DNA from: Paraburkholderia rhizosphaerae | GTDB lineage: Bacteria > Pseudomonadota > Gammaproteobacteria > Burkholderiales > Burkholderiaceae | Direction: 5' to 3' | Length of the DNA: 64,000 nt | Assembly: GCF_004366595.1 (NCBI RefSeq) | Contig: NZ_SORE01000008.1 | Location: 62,001 to 126,000, forward strand | In this document: in pieces, positions 16,845 through 26,852 of the stretch | How the letters are laid out: the number at the start of each line of letters is the position of its first letter | How positions within the stretch are numbered: the first letter of the stretch is position 1 | Made by a program: the position numbers and the translations under genes | The notes under the pieces: generated by a model | The model's input: the letters and a program-made list of their open reading frames with translations, nothing else | Told to the model about the DNA's origin: nothing | Database searches by the model: none

Positions 16845-17801
16845 TTAACGCACCCCATTCGACCAATGCGAAATATCGTCGATCCGGTCGAACACAAACG
16901 ACTTCAACGCGAGTTGCTGCGCCGTATCGAGATGCTCGAACTCAAGCCCATGCGATGCGAGTCCATCGGCCGCCAGCGCAGCTTGCGCGTTACGCACGAT
17001 CGCAGTGGTTTCGATCAGCATCTCGGTGTCTTTCGACTGCAGGCGGAATGACACCCGCACCCGCTGTCCGACCTTGCCGATCAGCCACGGCGTACCGAAC
17101 GACATGCCGAGCGCGCTGATCGTCTGCATCACGCCGAGTCCTTCGTAGCCGTCGCCGTCCGGGTTCAGCCCGAAGCGCACCGGCAGTTTCGCGCGCACGC
17201 GAATCGACTTGCGTTCGCGCAGCCGCCGGATCACGCCGGGCTTTGACAGCACGACATAGTCGAACGGTGAATGGCAAACCGCGTCGACCGTGCAGACGAA
17301 ACGGAACACCGCCTGACTCGCAATCGCGACGATCTCTACGTTTTCACCCACCGTCAGCGATAACGCGCGGCCGTCGACGAGCGGCGGCATCACAAACACC
17401 GACTGATTCGGCGCAAAGCCGATAATCCGGCTCGGATGCATCGGGCCGCTCGCGTTTTGCGGCCGCAGGCCGATCAACGCGCCGATCGACAGATGCGTGT
17501 CTTTCAACGACAGCGGCGTGTCTTCGTCGTCGGCGCCATGCGATTTCGCGGCGGACGGTGAGTCCGGCGTTTCAACCCGATCGCCGCGGCGCGGCTTGAA
17601 ATGCTCGAATAGAAAGCGGCGTTCATCGGCGCCGATAACGACCGCGCCGCGCTCGAACAGCAGCGAACCGTCGGCATCGACGATCGGCCATTCGAGCGGC
17701 GTGCCGATCGGCACGGCATCGATGTTCAGGGGCGCGGAGGATGCGGCGATGGCCGGCGCGGCGACGTTTTCGTCAATTTGCATGGCGGCGTGGATATTCA
17801 A
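16845..17801 (-). CDS. YcgR-like PilZ-domain protein
   Basis: A 318-residue cytoplasmic protein with a YcgR-type N-terminal region (about 95-185) and a C-terminal PilZ domain (about 190-310). The PilZ arginine motif is present in RRLRERKSIRVR. The second c-di-GMP motif, normally [DN]-x-S-x-x-G, appears as TISALG with threonine in the first position, so ligand binding may be weakened. YcgR proteins slow flagellar rotation in response to c-di-GMP. No flagellar genes are near. It is convergent with the chelatase unit and is transcribed separately from the cobalamin genes. A palindrome lies about 50 bases upstream. Confidence 0.8.
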   Translation of the reverse strand: MNIHAAMQIDENVAAPAIAASSAPLNIDAVPIGTPLEWPIVDADGSLLFERGAVVIGADERRFLFEHFKPRRGDRVETPDSPSAAKSHGADDEDTPLSLKDTHLSIGALIGLRPQNASGPMHPSRIIGFAPNQSVFVMPPLVDGRALSLTVGENVEIVAIASQAVFRFVCTVDAVCHSPFDYVVLSKPGVIRRLRERKSIRVRAKLPVRFGLNPDGDGYEGLGVMQTISALGMSFGTPWLIGKVGQRVRVSFRLQSKDTEMLIETTAIVRNAQAALAADGLASHGLEFEHLDTAQQLALKSFVFDRIDDISHWSNGVR

Positions 17802-17849
17802 GGATGAACGGTTATCCGTTGATATCGTCCGTCGCTGGATGAGTCGAGA

Positions 17850-17864
17850 TAGGGGAAATCCCTA
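17850..17864. promoter_or_regulatory. palindrome upstream of the PilZ gene
   Basis: TAGGG-GAAAT-CCCTA, a perfect 5-bp-arm palindrome 49-63 bases upstream of the PilZ start. A related GGGG-TTTT-CCCC element precedes the DUF4148 gene near 2747. Possible regulator site; factor unknown. Confidence 0.3.
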
Positions 17865-17925
17865 GCAGTTGTGCGCGCAATCGCGTTGCATAACGCGCAG
17901 TCGGCGCTGCGCCTCACCTGATGCG

Positions 17926-19686
17926 TCATCGATACCAGCGCGGCGTGTAAACCCATTCACGTTGAGCGCTGTGCGTGTCCTGAGTTGAACGGCGCGCAAA
18001 GCCACGCGTCGTGGACGAACCAATGATCACCATTGTGCGCATATCGACATCCGTGGATTTCAGCTCGCCAAGTGTCGTCGTAACCAGCGATGCGCCGGGC
18101 CGGCCGATATCGCGTCCCAACACCACCCTGGTGTGCGGCGCTCGCGTTGCACGCACGATGTCGAGCGCCTTGTCGAGTTGCCACGGTCGCGCACGCGACA
18201 CCGGGTTATAGAAGGCCATCACCAGGTCGGCTTCGACCGCATGCGCGATACGTGTTTCGATGATCGACCACGGCTTCAGATTGTCGGATAGCGACAGCAT
18301 GCAGAAGTCGTGACCGAGCGGCGCGCCGGCCTGTGCGGCGGTAGCCATTGCCGCCGATACGCCCGGCACGATATCGAGTTCGACGTCGGCCCAGTCCGGC
18401 TCGCCAGCGGTATCCAGCGCTTCGAGCACGGCCGATGCCATCGCGAACACGCCCGGGTCGCCGGACGACACCATCACGACGCGCCGTCCGCTGCTTGCCA
18501 GCTCGAACGCATGACGGGCGCGCTGCATCTCTTCGCGATTGTCGGTCGGGTGAACCTGCTGGTCCGCACGGAACGGGCCGGCCATCTCGACATAGGTCGC
18601 GTAACCGAGGATGTCGGTTGCCTGCGCGAGCGCGGCGCGCGCGGCCGGCACCATCAGGTCAGCGCTGCCGGGACCCAGGCCGATCACGGTCAACCGGCCA
18701 CGTGCGCGGCCGACCGTGTCCGGGTCGACCGGTTGGTCGGCAATGGCCAGTGCGATGCCCGTCGCGGTATCGACGACGGTGCAATTCGACGGCAACATGG
18801 CGGTGCTTAGCAACGCGCGAGACGATGCGGCGCCCGCGTGCTCGCCAGCGACGCTTGCGGCCGCCGTGAAGCGCAGTGGCGCACCTAGCGCATCCGCGGC
18901 TTGCGCAAGCGTTGTGTTGCCGATGCCGGTTGCGGGCGCAACGATTGCCGCGAGCGCCTGCTCCGCAAGTCCGTGCGCGGCAAGCGCATCGCGTATGCGG
19001 TGCACTGCATCTTCGCTATCCGTTAGCGCAACGACCACGCTGCGCGGATGAATTACCAGTTCGTCGGTGTTGCCGTTCCATGCGAGCGGCGTGATGCGGA
19101 TCGCGCGCGTTGCATGCGGCGCACGCGGCAGTTGCGCATCGTCGAGCCAATGCGCGTCGCCTTCGACGCGGGTGCTTTCACCGGCAAGCAGATCGGACAC
19201 GAAACGCTTGCCTTGCACGAGACTCGCGAGCGCATAGCCTTCCGGCGGATTCAGCACACAGGTGCCAAAGCGCAGCTCGCCGCTGGTCGTGATCGCGGGC
19301 GGCACGTCGAGCACCGCCGCGATCTCGCGCGCCATCACATTGACGCCCGCGAGACCGCCGAGCAGCGGCACGACCGCGCTGCCGTCTTCGGCCACCGCGA
19401 GCACCGGCGGCTCCGCGCCTTTATTCGCGAGCAGCGGCGCGACACAACGGATCACGATGCCCGCCGCGCACAGCGCAATGATCGGCGTGCCGCTCGCATA
19501 CAGTTCGCGCAGGTGCGCGCCCAGTTCGTCGTACACGATGTCGCCCGGATCGGCTTGCGCATCCACTGCGACGCGTCCGCGCAGCCGATGCACACGCGCA
19601 TTGGGATAGCAGGCTTGCAAGCGGCGCGCAGTCGCGAGCGCGCTGCCGCCGAGAATCAAAATCGCAGGCGGCGTTACCCTTGCCAT
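17926..19686 (-). CDS. cobJ: CbiG-CobJ fusion: precorrin-3B C17-methyltransferase
   Basis: A 586-residue fusion. Residues 1-125 resemble the CbiG N-terminal domain ([20 protein letters not shown], then LLGGLAGVN). About 215-320 is a degenerate CbiG C-terminal domain in which the usual GIGC-RGT motif reads VVALTDSED. Residues 331-586 are a complete CobJ S-adenosylmethionine methyltransferase ([51 protein letters not shown]). CobJ methylates C17 and contracts the ring. It is the last gene of the cobG-cobH-cobI unit and overlaps cobI by 13 bases. An intact stand-alone CbiG C-terminal domain is encoded at 8753-9190. Confidence 0.93.
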   Translation of the reverse strand: MARVTPPAILILGGSALATARRLQACYPNARVHRLRGRVAVDAQADPGDIVYDELGAHLRELYASGTPIIALCAAGIVIRCVAPLLANKGAEPPVLAVAEDGSAVVPLLGGLAGVNVMAREIAAVLDVPPAITTSGELRFGTCVLNPPEGYALASLVQGKRFVSDLLAGESTRVEGDAHWLDDAQLPRAPHATRAIRITPLAWNGNTDELVIHPRSVVVALTDSEDAVHRIRDALAAHGLAEQALAAIVAPATGIGNTTLAQAADALGAPLRFTAAASVAGEHAGAASSRALLSTAMLPSNCTVVDTATGIALAIADQPVDPDTVGRARGRLTVIGLGPGSADLMVPAARAALAQATDILGYATYVEMAGPFRADQQVHPTDNREEMQRARHAFELASSGRRVVMVSSGDPGVFAMASAVLEALDTAGEPDWADVELDIVPGVSAAMATAAQAGAPLGHDFCMLSLSDNLKPWSIIETRIAHAVEADLVMAFYNPVSRARPWQLDKALDIVRATRAPHTRVVLGRDIGRPGASLVTTTLGELKSTDVDMRTMVIIGSSTTRGFARRSTQDTHSAQREWVYTPRWYR

Positions 19687-20420
19687 TTTTCCCCCGGCAC
19701 GACGAGCAACGAAAAGTACGGCGACGCCATCGGATCCACATCGGCAAGCGGCACGATGCGCTGGTTCGACATCGTCGCGCGTTCGACGTAGAGCGCGCGC
19801 TTCGCCAGCCCGAGTTCGTCGAGCACGCGACGCACCTTGTCGAAATTACGGCCAAGCTTCATGATGACCGCCGCGTCGGCATCCTCAAGGCGGCGTTTCA
19901 ATTCCGCTTCGGGCAGCACGCCGGACAGCACCGACAAAGTCTGATTGCGATAGACGAGCGGTGCGCCGAGCACGGCCGCGCCGCCCAGCATCGAGCAGAC
20001 GCCCGGCACGACTTCGGCTTCGAAGCGCGGCGCGAGGCGGTCATGCAGGTACATATACGAGCCGTAGAAGAACGGATCGCCTTCGCAGATCACCGCGACA
20101 TCGCGGCCGGCGTCGAGATGGCTCGCGACGACTTCGGCCGCGGTGTCGTAGAAGTCGGCGATGATCGCTTCATAGGACAGCGGCGGCTCGAGTGCCTCGG
20201 TGGTGACCGGATAGACGAGCGGCAGGCGCACTTGCGAATCCGACAGATGCGTTTCGATGATGCCGAACGCGTTGCCCTTTTTCCCTTTCGCGACAAAGTA
20301 CGCGACCACCGGCGCGCACCTCAACAGGCGTAGCGCTTTGATGGTGATCAGTTCGGGGTCGCCGGGCCCGACGCCCAGTCCGAGCAGACGGCCGCGCGCG
20401 GCGCTAAATGGTTGGGTCAA
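19674..20420 (-). CDS. cobI: precorrin-2 C20-methyltransferase
   Basis: S-adenosylmethionine-dependent methylation at C20 of precorrin-2. The 248 residues match the family: [20 protein letters not shown] at the N-terminus, then [20 protein letters not shown] and [20 protein letters not shown]. The start codon is TTG, directly after the cobH TAG stop. The purine-rich GAGGAAGAA end of cobH is correctly placed as its ribosome site, which makes TTG the best-supported start. It lies within the riboswitch C unit. Confidence 0.95.
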   Translation of the reverse strand: MTQPFSAARGRLLGLGVGPGDPELITIKALRLLRCAPVVAYFVAKGKKGNAFGIIETHLSDSQVRLPLVYPVTTEALEPPLSYEAIIADFYDTAAEVVASHLDAGRDVAVICEGDPFFYGSYMYLHDRLAPRFEAEVVPGVCSMLGGAAVLGAPLVYRNQTLSVLSGVLPEAELKRRLEDADAAVIMKLGRNFDKVRRVLDELGLAKRALYVERATMSNQRIVPLADVDPMASPYFSLLVVPGEKWQG

Positions 20421-21047
20421 CTATTCTTCCTCCGACGCAAGCGCATTGACGGCGGCGGCGGCCATCGCGCTGCCTCCGCGTCGGCCATCGACGACCACAT
20501 ACGGCACTCCGCGGCTGTCGGCGGCCAGCGCGGCCTTCGATTCCGCCGCGCCGACGAAGCCGACCGGGAAGCCGAGAATCAGCGCGGGGCGGGGCGCGCC
20601 CGCATCGAGCATCTCGAGCAGATGGAACAGCGCGGTCGGCGCGTTACCGATCGCGACGACGCTGCCCGCCAGATGCGGCCGCCACAATTCGAGCGCGGCC
20701 GCCGAGCGCGTGTTGTTCAACTCGCGTGCAAGGGCCGGTACCGTCGGATCGCCGAGCGTGCACAGCACGTCGTTCGACGCCGGCAACCTCGCGCGCGTGA
20801 CGCCTTCGGCGACCATGCGCGCATCGCACAGAACCGGCGCGCCGTTTTTCAACGCGTCGCGCCCGGCGCGGCCCGCGCCGTCCGAAAAGCGCAGACTGCC
20901 GACGATGTCGACCATACCGGACGCGTGAATCACGCGCACCGCGAGTTTTTCGAGGTCGGCGGGGATGCACGACAGGTCGGTCTCCGCGCGAATCGTCGCG
21001 AACGACTGGCGGTAAATCTCGCTGCCGTCGCGGATGTAGTCAAGCAT
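20421..21047 (-). CDS. cobH: precorrin-8X methylmutase
   Basis: Moves the methyl group from C11 to C12, giving hydrogenobyrinic acid. The 208-residue protein has the catalytic histidine in VIHASGMVDIV (His41), and LCDARMVAEGV and NAPTALFHLLEMLD in the family positions. Its ATG overlaps the cobG stop region by eight bases, and its own stop abuts the cobI TTG start, so the three genes are tightly coupled. Confidence 0.96.
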   Translation of the reverse strand: MLDYIRDGSEIYRQSFATIRAETDLSCIPADLEKLAVRVIHASGMVDIVGSLRFSDGAGRAGRDALKNGAPVLCDARMVAEGVTRARLPASNDVLCTLGDPTVPALARELNNTRSAAALELWRPHLAGSVVAIGNAPTALFHLLEMLDAGAPRPALILGFPVGFVGAAESKAALAADSRGVPYVVVDGRRGGSAMAAAAVNALASEEE

Positions 21048-22479
21048 CAGGGGGACTCCTCGTCAGTCGATCGAGTAGATCGGCTGCGTGTTCGATCGTC
21101 AGATGGCGGGCGACGCAGTCGCCGAACGCGGTGCTGGAGCCGCGTGCGGCGGTGTTCGGCTGGCCGCGTTGGTATAGGTCGTAACGGCCGGGTTCGACCG
21201 CGAGCAGTGTAAACGGCACCGGATGCGCCGCCGCGCACGAGCGCGTGCAGCCGCTCAGATGGACTTCGGCAGCGGCGGGCAGGCGCTGCGCGAGTTGTCG
21301 CGCGTCGGCCTTCGTATCGGTGTGCGACTTTGCGCAGCCTGGCGAACCCGCGCATGCGATCAACCGCGCGAACGGCTGTGTACGGTCGCATGCGAAGCCG
21401 AGCGATGTGAGCCCGTCCGTGACCGCCGGTGCAGCATGTGTGTGGACATCGGGCAACAGAACGCTTTGCCATGGCGTCATTCGCAATGTGCCGGTGCCCG
21501 CTTGTTGCGACAGCGCGGCGAGCGCGCGTAGCGTCGATGCGTCGATACGTCCGAGCGGCGGCGCGCCGCCGGCATGCGACATGCCGGGTTCGCGCTGCGG
21601 ATGCGCGCCAAAGCGCAACGACGGTTGCGCACGCGGCCGGCGCCATGCGGTGACGCACGCATCCCGTAGCAGCGAAAAACCTGCGCGAGCTTCGACCCGT
21701 TCGAGAACCGCGGCAGCCGGCTGCCGCGCGAGCACCTCGCGCATGCGCGTATCATCCGGCGCCGCCATATCCAGAAACGTGTGCAACAGCGCATCGATCA
21801 GCGCAATGACGTGCTCAGGCCGCACCGCCGCGAGTGGGGCTTCGTCAGTCGGTGCGATTGGCGGACAGCCCGCGAGGCCAAACGCGAAACGCAGGCCGCC
21901 GTCGCCCGCATCGCCTTGCAGCGCGGCGAGCCAGATGTCATGCGGATGTTCAAGCATCGCCAGGTGTTCGCCGCCGTCGAGCAGCAAAGCGAATTTCGGC
22001 GAGAGCGCCGCGAAGCGCGCTTCGCTTTGCAGCAACGCGAGAATCTGCGAGGCGAGACCGGTTGTATCGATCAGCGCGCCGCGATCGTGACCAGCGGTGG
22101 GGCTGATCATCAGATTGCGCACATCGTCGGCTGCCGGGTTGGCCAACTGCGCACGCGCCGCTCCTTCGTCCGCCGGCGCATGCGGGCCCAAACCCGACGC
22201 GAGCAGTCGCTCGATCAACGCGTGTTCTTCGCCCGCGCGTACTCCGCGTATTTGCAGATTCGCGCGATTCGTGATTTCGACGACACCGGACGCATGCGTT
22301 TGCGCCGCATCGGCAATCGCGCGTGCGTCGGCGGCGCTCAGCGCGCCGCCCGGCAGCCGGATCCGGCAGATACCGCCGTCGCGGGCCGCGACGATCCGCA
22401 GCAGACCCGGGCAGGCTGAACTGCGGGGCTGGCTGGCGGAGTGCGCGGTATTGGCGGGGGCGTGGTTCAAATCGATCAC
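21040..22479 (-). CDS. cobG: precorrin-3B synthase (CobG)
   Basis: Oxygen-dependent mono-oxygenase of the aerobic route that hydroxylates C20 and forms the gamma-lactone. The 479-residue nitrite/sulfite-reductase-like protein has the 4Fe-4S cysteine pattern as CAGSPGCAKSH and HLSGCTRSC near the C-terminus. The N-terminal half has the IRLPGG and ITNRANLQIRGV segments. The start is taken as GTG at 22479, downstream of riboswitch C; no ATG fits and the ribosome site is weak, so the N-terminus is uncertain by tens of residues. Its presence with CbiG and CbiD makes the pathway mixed. Confidence 0.92.
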   Translation of the reverse strand: MIDLNHAPANTAHSASQPRSSACPGLLRIVAARDGGICRIRLPGGALSAADARAIADAAQTHASGVVEITNRANLQIRGVRAGEEHALIERLLASGLGPHAPADEGAARAQLANPAADDVRNLMISPTAGHDRGALIDTTGLASQILALLQSEARFAALSPKFALLLDGGEHLAMLEHPHDIWLAALQGDAGDGGLRFAFGLAGCPPIAPTDEAPLAAVRPEHVIALIDALLHTFLDMAAPDDTRMREVLARQPAAAVLERVEARAGFSLLRDACVTAWRRPRAQPSLRFGAHPQREPGMSHAGGAPPLGRIDASTLRALAALSQQAGTGTLRMTPWQSVLLPDVHTHAAPAVTDGLTSLGFACDRTQPFARLIACAGSPGCAKSHTDTKADARQLAQRLPAAAEVHLSGCTRSCAAAHPVPFTLLAVEPGRYDLYQRGQPNTAARGSSTAFGDCVARHLTIEHAADLLDRLTRSPPDA

Positions 22480-22579
22480 CGGGTTAGCGTCGCGTGACGG
22501 CCCGGGCGTCTCTCGCCGCGTATGCGGCGAGCGAGCTCGGCATCGGTACACCCCGCCCGATGTTGGCTGGCACGACAGT

Positions 22580-22735
22580 CTGGCCGGCAGGTCTCCTGGC
22601 TCGCAGGTCATGGTCCGCACCAGCCTTCCCGGTTGAACCAGTGGCGGTTGAGATGTGGACTCGCTGCATACAGTTGCGGGGGCAGCCACGTGGTGATGCG
22701 TGTTCCCTCTTCGGCCCCGAAGGGCACCGGCGACG
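22580..22735 (-). ncRNA. cobalamin riboswitch C (cobG-cobH-cobI-cobJ unit)
   Basis: Minus-strand leader with GAAGAGGGAACACG, the core CTGCCCCCGCAAC (22673-22685), GCCACTGG, CCGGGAAGGC and the terminal box GAGCCAGGAGACCTGCC (22586-22602). All conserved blocks of the cobalamin aptamer are present in order. The box differs from that shared by riboswitches A and B, so this copy has a separate history. About 100 bases separate it from the cobG GTG. Confidence 0.93.
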
Positions 22736-22739
22736 CCTC

Positions 22740-22767
22740 GTATTATGCCCTGATTCGGTACGCGCAA
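22740..22767 (-). promoter_or_regulatory. possible promoter for riboswitch C
   Basis: On the minus strand TTGCGC (22767-22762), a 16-base spacer and TAATAC (22745-22740) lie just upstream of the aptamer start. This is a moderate sigma-70 match in the expected place. Confidence 0.4.
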
Positions 22768-22942
22768 TCGCGCCGGCGGCGTTGCCGGAGTAGTACGCGG
22801 ATAGCGCCTGCTAGCCTGACGCGCGAGGAAAATGGGCTCATCGTCAATGCGCAAGGAGGCACATCCACCCGGTCCATTCGATCGCATTCTTCAGTATCAA
22901 GTGTCCGTCCACCGAACAATTTGAACTTTGAAGGAATCGAAA

Positions 22943-23572
22943 ATGCAGACTTTTAACACCTATGGTAATCCGCAGATTCAGTTTTACGGCTACGACTCCG
23001 ACGGCAGCAGCGCAAACCAGGCCACGCGTCAGCCGCCAAATGGAGTGCCCGTTTCGCGCAATCCATCGACTGCCGGCGCACAACGGGACGACGGCGGTCA
23101 AGCGCGGATCCTCAACAAGGATCTCGCTCTTTTGACGCCCATCCAGAACCGGTACAACGCGCTGTCCGGACAGATATCCGGCGTCGCGGCGGACGTAAAC
23201 AGCCTGAAGGGCGATGTCGCCGGGGTGTCGGACCAGGTGGGCGGCGTGAAGAGCGACGTCGCCGGGGTGTCGGCGCAGGTAAACGGCCTGAAGGGCGATG
23301 TCGCCAACGTGACGACGCAGCTGGGAGACGTGCAAAGCGGTGTGACCAGTATCGAGGGCAAATTCGCTGGCGTAGCCAAAGACATCGGCCAGATCGACAA
23401 GAACATCGATACGCTGCGGAACTGGACCGAACAGAACAGCCGGACGCTGTCCGGCATCGATACGAAACTCGATAACATCGATACCAGGATTCAGCAATGT
23501 TGCGTCAGCAAGCACACGCCGGCTCCGACTGGCACTGAAAACACGAATAAACCGGCATCTGTGACCACGTAA
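22943..23572 (+). CDS. orphan protein with 14-residue coiled-coil repeats
   Basis: A 209-residue protein that I do not recognise. Residues 1-60 are polar and Asn/Gly/Ser-rich, beginning MQTFNTYGNPQIQF. From about residue 73 to 157 there are tandem 14-residue units of double-heptad form, for example SLKGDVAGVSDQVG, GVKSDVAGVSAQVN and GLKGDVANVTTQLG. They predict a parallel coiled coil like trimeric fibre or adhesin stalks. A second amphipathic segment, CC at 186-187 and a Thr/Pro-rich tail follow. There is no signal peptide or membrane span. The ATG at 22943 follows GAAGGA with good spacing. It sits between two cobalamin units but has no evident link to them. The NTY-N-Q-QF start recurs in the protein at 28387-28650. 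Confidence 0.7.
   Translation: MQTFNTYGNPQIQFYGYDSDGSSANQATRQPPNGVPVSRNPSTAGAQRDDGGQARILNKDLALLTPIQNRYNALSGQISGVAADVNSLKGDVAGVSDQVGGVKSDVAGVSAQVNGLKGDVANVTTQLGDVQSGVTSIEGKFAGVAKDIGQIDKNIDTLRNWTEQNSRTLSGIDTKLDNIDTRIQQCCVSKHTPAPTGTENTNKPASVTT
23201..23368 (+). repeat. four tandem 42-bp coding repeats
   Basis: Units at 23201-23242, 23243-23284, 23285-23326 and 23327-23368. The first three are highly similar (shared GATGTCGCC and GGGGTGTCG blocks) and the fourth has diverged. They encode the 14-residue coiled-coil units. Such in-frame repeats can vary in number between strains. Confidence 0.8.
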
Positions 23573-23770
23573 CCGGCCTTTTCGACGCAAGCGCCGCGCG
23601 AGCCAGCGGGCACTTCCGCCCGCTGCCCCTCATTTAATCGCGAGTTGAAAGCCGTCGCCGCGCGCATTGCGCGCGCGCAGGCAGCTAGGTCGCTTTGGTT
23701 CGAAGAGAAACCGGAGCGCGCCGCGAGCGCTGTATCATTGCTGTTCTCCTGGCGACCTCGCTTCATATCG

Positions 23771-25036
23771 ATGTCGACGAATTCATCGCAGCAACCCGGT
23801 CCGCAATTGGCTCCACGCAACGAAAACGGCAGCGCGCCGGTTTGGCTCACCGTCGTGGGAATTGGCGACGACGGCTTCGCCGGTCTTACGCGCGCCGCAC
23901 GGCGTGTGCTTTTCGACGCGTCGGTGGTCTACGGCGCGCAGCGTCATCTGGCGATGCTGCCGGCGCGGCTGCGCGCGCGCCGCGAGCGCTGGCCGAGTCC
24001 GTTCGACATCGAGCCGCTGCTTTGCGAACCGCACTTGAACGTCTGTGTGCTGGCAAGCGGTGACCCGATGCTGTTCGGCATCGGCGCGACGCTGGCGCGC
24101 CACGTCGGCGCAGAGCAGATGCGCGTGCTCCCGGCGCCGTCTTCGCTTTCGCTCGCCGCCGCCAAACTTGGCTGGCCATTACAGGACGTGGCGACGGTAT
24201 CCGCGGTCGGCCGTCCGCATGCTGCAATCAACGCGGCGCTACACGATGGCGCGCGACTTTTCGTGTTGAGCAATGATGGCGCGACGCCGGCCGCGATTGC
24301 CGCCTCTGTCACTTCGCGAGGTTTCGGCGAAACGAAGATAACCGTCTTCGAACACCTTGGCGGTCCGCTCGAACGCCGTATCGACGGCTTGGCGCACGCG
24401 TGGGATACAGCGGAATGCGCGGCGCTGAATCTGATCGCGCTCGATTGCAAGGCCGGTGACGATCGGCCGCGCGTCGCGTTGACGCCCGGCTTACCCGACG
24501 ATGCGTACATCCACGACGGCCAGTTGACCAAACGCGACGTGCGCGCACTCACGCTCGCACGTCTCGCTCCCGCGCCGCGTGAGCTGCTATGGGACGTCGG
24601 CGCCGGTTGCGGCTCGATCGGCATCGAATGGATGCGCGCGCATCCATCGTGCCGCGCGATTGCGGTCGAAGCGAATGCGCAGCGCCAGCGTTTCATCGAA
24701 CGTAATCGCGAGGCGCTTGGCGTGCCCGCGTTGCAACTCGTTGCCGGTGCGGCGCCTGCCGCGCTCGCGGGACTCGCTACGCCCGACGCGATATTTATTG
24801 GCGGCGGCGTAACCGCGCCCGGCGTGTTCGATGCGTGCTGGAGCGCATTGAAGAGCGGTGGCCGGCTGGTAGCGAATGCGGTGACGCTCGAAGGCGAAGC
24901 CACGCTGACCGAATGCCGCAAGCGGCACGGCGGCACGCTGACACGCGTCGCGCTGGCCGACGTCCAGCCATTGGGCGGATTTGAAACATGGCGGCCGGCG
25001 TTGCCAATCACGTTGTACGAAACCGTCAAACCCTGA
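23771..25036 (+). CDS. cobL: precorrin-6Y C5,15-methyltransferase (decarboxylating)
   Basis: Bifunctional enzyme. The N-terminal CbiE-like domain (about 25-220: [53 protein letters not shown]) methylates C5. The C-terminal CbiT-like domain (about 235-421: [30 protein letters not shown]) methylates C15 with decarboxylation. The 421-residue length is typical of CobL. The ATG at 23771 was chosen because the N-terminal extension has no family similarity. First gene of a plus-strand unit with cbiD, cobK and cobM; no riboswitch was found upstream. Confidence 0.95.
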   Translation: MSTNSSQQPGPQLAPRNENGSAPVWLTVVGIGDDGFAGLTRAARRVLFDASVVYGAQRHLAMLPARLRARRERWPSPFDIEPLLCEPHLNVCVLASGDPMLFGIGATLARHVGAEQMRVLPAPSSLSLAAAKLGWPLQDVATVSAVGRPHAAINAALHDGARLFVLSNDGATPAAIAASVTSRGFGETKITVFEHLGGPLERRIDGLAHAWDTAECAALNLIALDCKAGDDRPRVALTPGLPDDAYIHDGQLTKRDVRALTLARLAPAPRELLWDVGAGCGSIGIEWMRAHPSCRAIAVEANAQRQRFIERNREALGVPALQLVAGAAPAALAGLATPDAIFIGGGVTAPGVFDACWSALKSGGRLVANAVTLEGEATLTECRKRHGGTLTRVALADVQPLGGFETWRPALPITLYETVKP

Positions 25037-26124
25037 TGCGCGACGAGACGCCCGAACAGCCGGCGCCGTTGCGCAGCGGCTATACCACCGGCAGTTGTGC
25101 AACCGCGACATCGCTTGCGGCCGCGCGGCTGCTGCTCACCGGCATGGCCAGCGACGCGGCCGAGATCGTGCTGCCGAAAGGGCAGCGCGTGACGCTCGCG
25201 CTGACGTTCTGCCGCACGAGCGGCGACGGCGCGCAAGCCGGCACGGTCAAGGACGCGGGCGACGACCCCGACGTCACGCACGGCGCTGTCGTGTTCGCGC
25301 GCGTGAAGTTGCGCGCGCAACCTGGTGTCGCGTTTCACGCGGGGCCTGGCGTCGGCACGGTCACGCGCGCGGGTTTGACACTGCCGGTCGGCGAACCGGC
25401 GATCAACCCGGTGCCGCGCCGGATGATGATCGAACACCTGACCGCGCTTGCTGCCGAGCACGGCTATGCAGGCGGCTTCGAGGTCACGATTGGCGTCGAG
25501 GGCGGCGAAGCACTCGCATTGAAGACGATGAATCCGCGGCTGGGCATTGTCGGCGGGTTGTCGATTCTCGGTACGACGGGTATCGTGCGGCCATTTTCGT
25601 GCTCCGCGTATATCGCGTCGATTCATCAAGGCATCGACGTCGCGCGCGCGAATGGTTACACGCATATCGCGGCCTGCACCGGCAATGCAAGCGAGGATGC
25701 GATGCGCGAACTCTATCGTTTGCCGGATATCGCGCTGATCGAAATGGGCGATTTCGCCGGTGCGGTACTCAAGCATCTGCGGCGCGCGCCGGTTGAAAAG
25801 CTTAGTCTGTGCGGCGGTTTTGGCAAACTCAGCAAGCTGGCCGCCGGGCATCTGGACCTGCATAGCCGCCATTCGAGCATCGATTTGTCGCAGCTCGCGG
25901 ATTGGGCGGCCGCGCGCGGCGCAGCGCCGGCTCTGCAACAGGCGATGCGCGGCGCGAACACCAGCCAGCAGGCGCTCGCACTGGCGCACGACGCCGGCGT
26001 GCCGCTCGGCGACATCGTGTGTGCGCGCGCGCTCGACGTGGCGCGGGAGGTGGTGCCGGATGAGGTCGGGGTCGAAGTGTTCGCGATCGATCGCGCGGGC
26101 CATTTCGTGGGTACCGCACGATGA
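25036..26124 (+). CDS. cbiD: cobalt-precorrin-5B C1-methyltransferase (CbiD)
   Basis: Methylates C1 of the corrin macrocycle. The 362-residue protein shows the CbiD start [19 protein letters not shown] and the segments [43 protein letters not shown] (read in part) and [16 protein letters not shown]. The start overlaps the cobL stop as TGATG. CbiD is the anaerobic-route enzyme and stands in place of CobF, which was not seen in this window. Confidence 0.96.
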   Translation: MRDETPEQPAPLRSGYTTGSCATATSLAAARLLLTGMASDAAEIVLPKGQRVTLALTFCRTSGDGAQAGTVKDAGDDPDVTHGAVVFARVKLRAQPGVAFHAGPGVGTVTRAGLTLPVGEPAINPVPRRMMIEHLTALAAEHGYAGGFEVTIGVEGGEALALKTMNPRLGIVGGLSILGTTGIVRPFSCSAYIASIHQGIDVARANGYTHIAACTGNASEDAMRELYRLPDIALIEMGDFAGAVLKHLRRAPVEKLSLCGGFGKLSKLAAGHLDLHSRHSSIDLSQLADWAAARGAAPALQQAMRGANTSQQALALAHDAGVPLGDIVCARALDVAREVVPDEVGVEVFAIDRAGHFVGTAR

Positions 26125-26852
26125 CGCGCATTCTGCTGCTAGGCGGGACAGGCGATGCGCTGCAGATTGCCCGCACGCTTCGCGCATCGGATGTCTACAG
26201 TCTCGCGGGAATCGGCAAGGTTCCGGTTGATCTGGCTTGCGCGGTGCGCGTCGGCGGTTTTGGTGGCGCGCACGGGCTGCACACGTACCTGGTGAATGAG
26301 CGCATCGGTTTGCTGATCGATGCGACACACCCGTTCGCTGCCCGCATCAGCGCAAACGCCGCATCGGCGTGTCGCGACGCGCAGGTGCGCTATTGGGCGC
26401 TGCGGCGCGCGCCCTGGCAGCCGCAGGCTGGTGACGACTGGCACATGGTCGATAACTGGCCGCAAATCGTCTCGGCATTGACGCGCTACCGGCGCCCGCT
26501 CTTTACGCTTGGCCGCGAGCCACTCGGACATCTCGACGAAATTCCGTCTGATCAATACTGGGTCGTGCGCTGCCTCGAATCACATGCGGGCAATGCGCGT
26601 GCGTCGGTGATCGGCGCACGCGGGCCGTTTACGATCGACGGCGAGCGTGCGTTGTTCGCCAGCTATGACATCGATGTGATCGTCACGAAGAACAGCGGCG
26701 GCAGTGCAACGGCGGCCAAGCTCGACGTGGCACGCGAACGTGGCTTGCCGGTTGTGATGACGCGGCGTCCGGAATTGCCGCCGGCCGACCGCGAATTCGA
26801 CAGTCCGGCCGCGCTATTGCAGACGTTGCGGGAGCTGGCGCCGCATCGCTGA
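26121..26852 (+). CDS. cobK: precorrin-6A reductase
   Basis: NADPH-dependent reduction of precorrin-6A. The 243-residue protein begins [17 protein letters not shown], a dinucleotide-binding motif, and has [17 protein letters not shown] at about 65-81. [30 protein letters not shown] near the C-terminus is the CobK/CbiJ signature (only the first part is needed to identify it). It overlaps cbiD by four bases (ATGA). Confidence 0.95.
   Translation: MTRILLLGGTGDALQIARTLRASDVYSLAGIGKVPVDLACAVRVGGFGGAHGLHTYLVNERIGLLIDATHPFAARISANAASACRDAQVRYWALRRAPWQPQAGDDWHMVDNWPQIVSALTRYRRPLFTLGREPLGHLDEIPSDQYWVVRCLESHAGNARASVIGARGPFTIDGERALFASYDIDVIVTKNSGGSATAAKLDVARERGLPVVMTRRPELPPADREFDSPAALLQTLRELAPHR

Noticed and set aside
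23201..23368. Tandem 42-bp units considered as a CRISPR array
   Set aside because: The units are contiguous without spacers and lie in frame within a coding sequence.
23944..26328. A 794-codon minus-strand open frame across cobL and cbiD
   Set aside because: Antisense shadow with Arg/Ser/Pro bias and no motif; cobL and cbiD on the other strand are certain.
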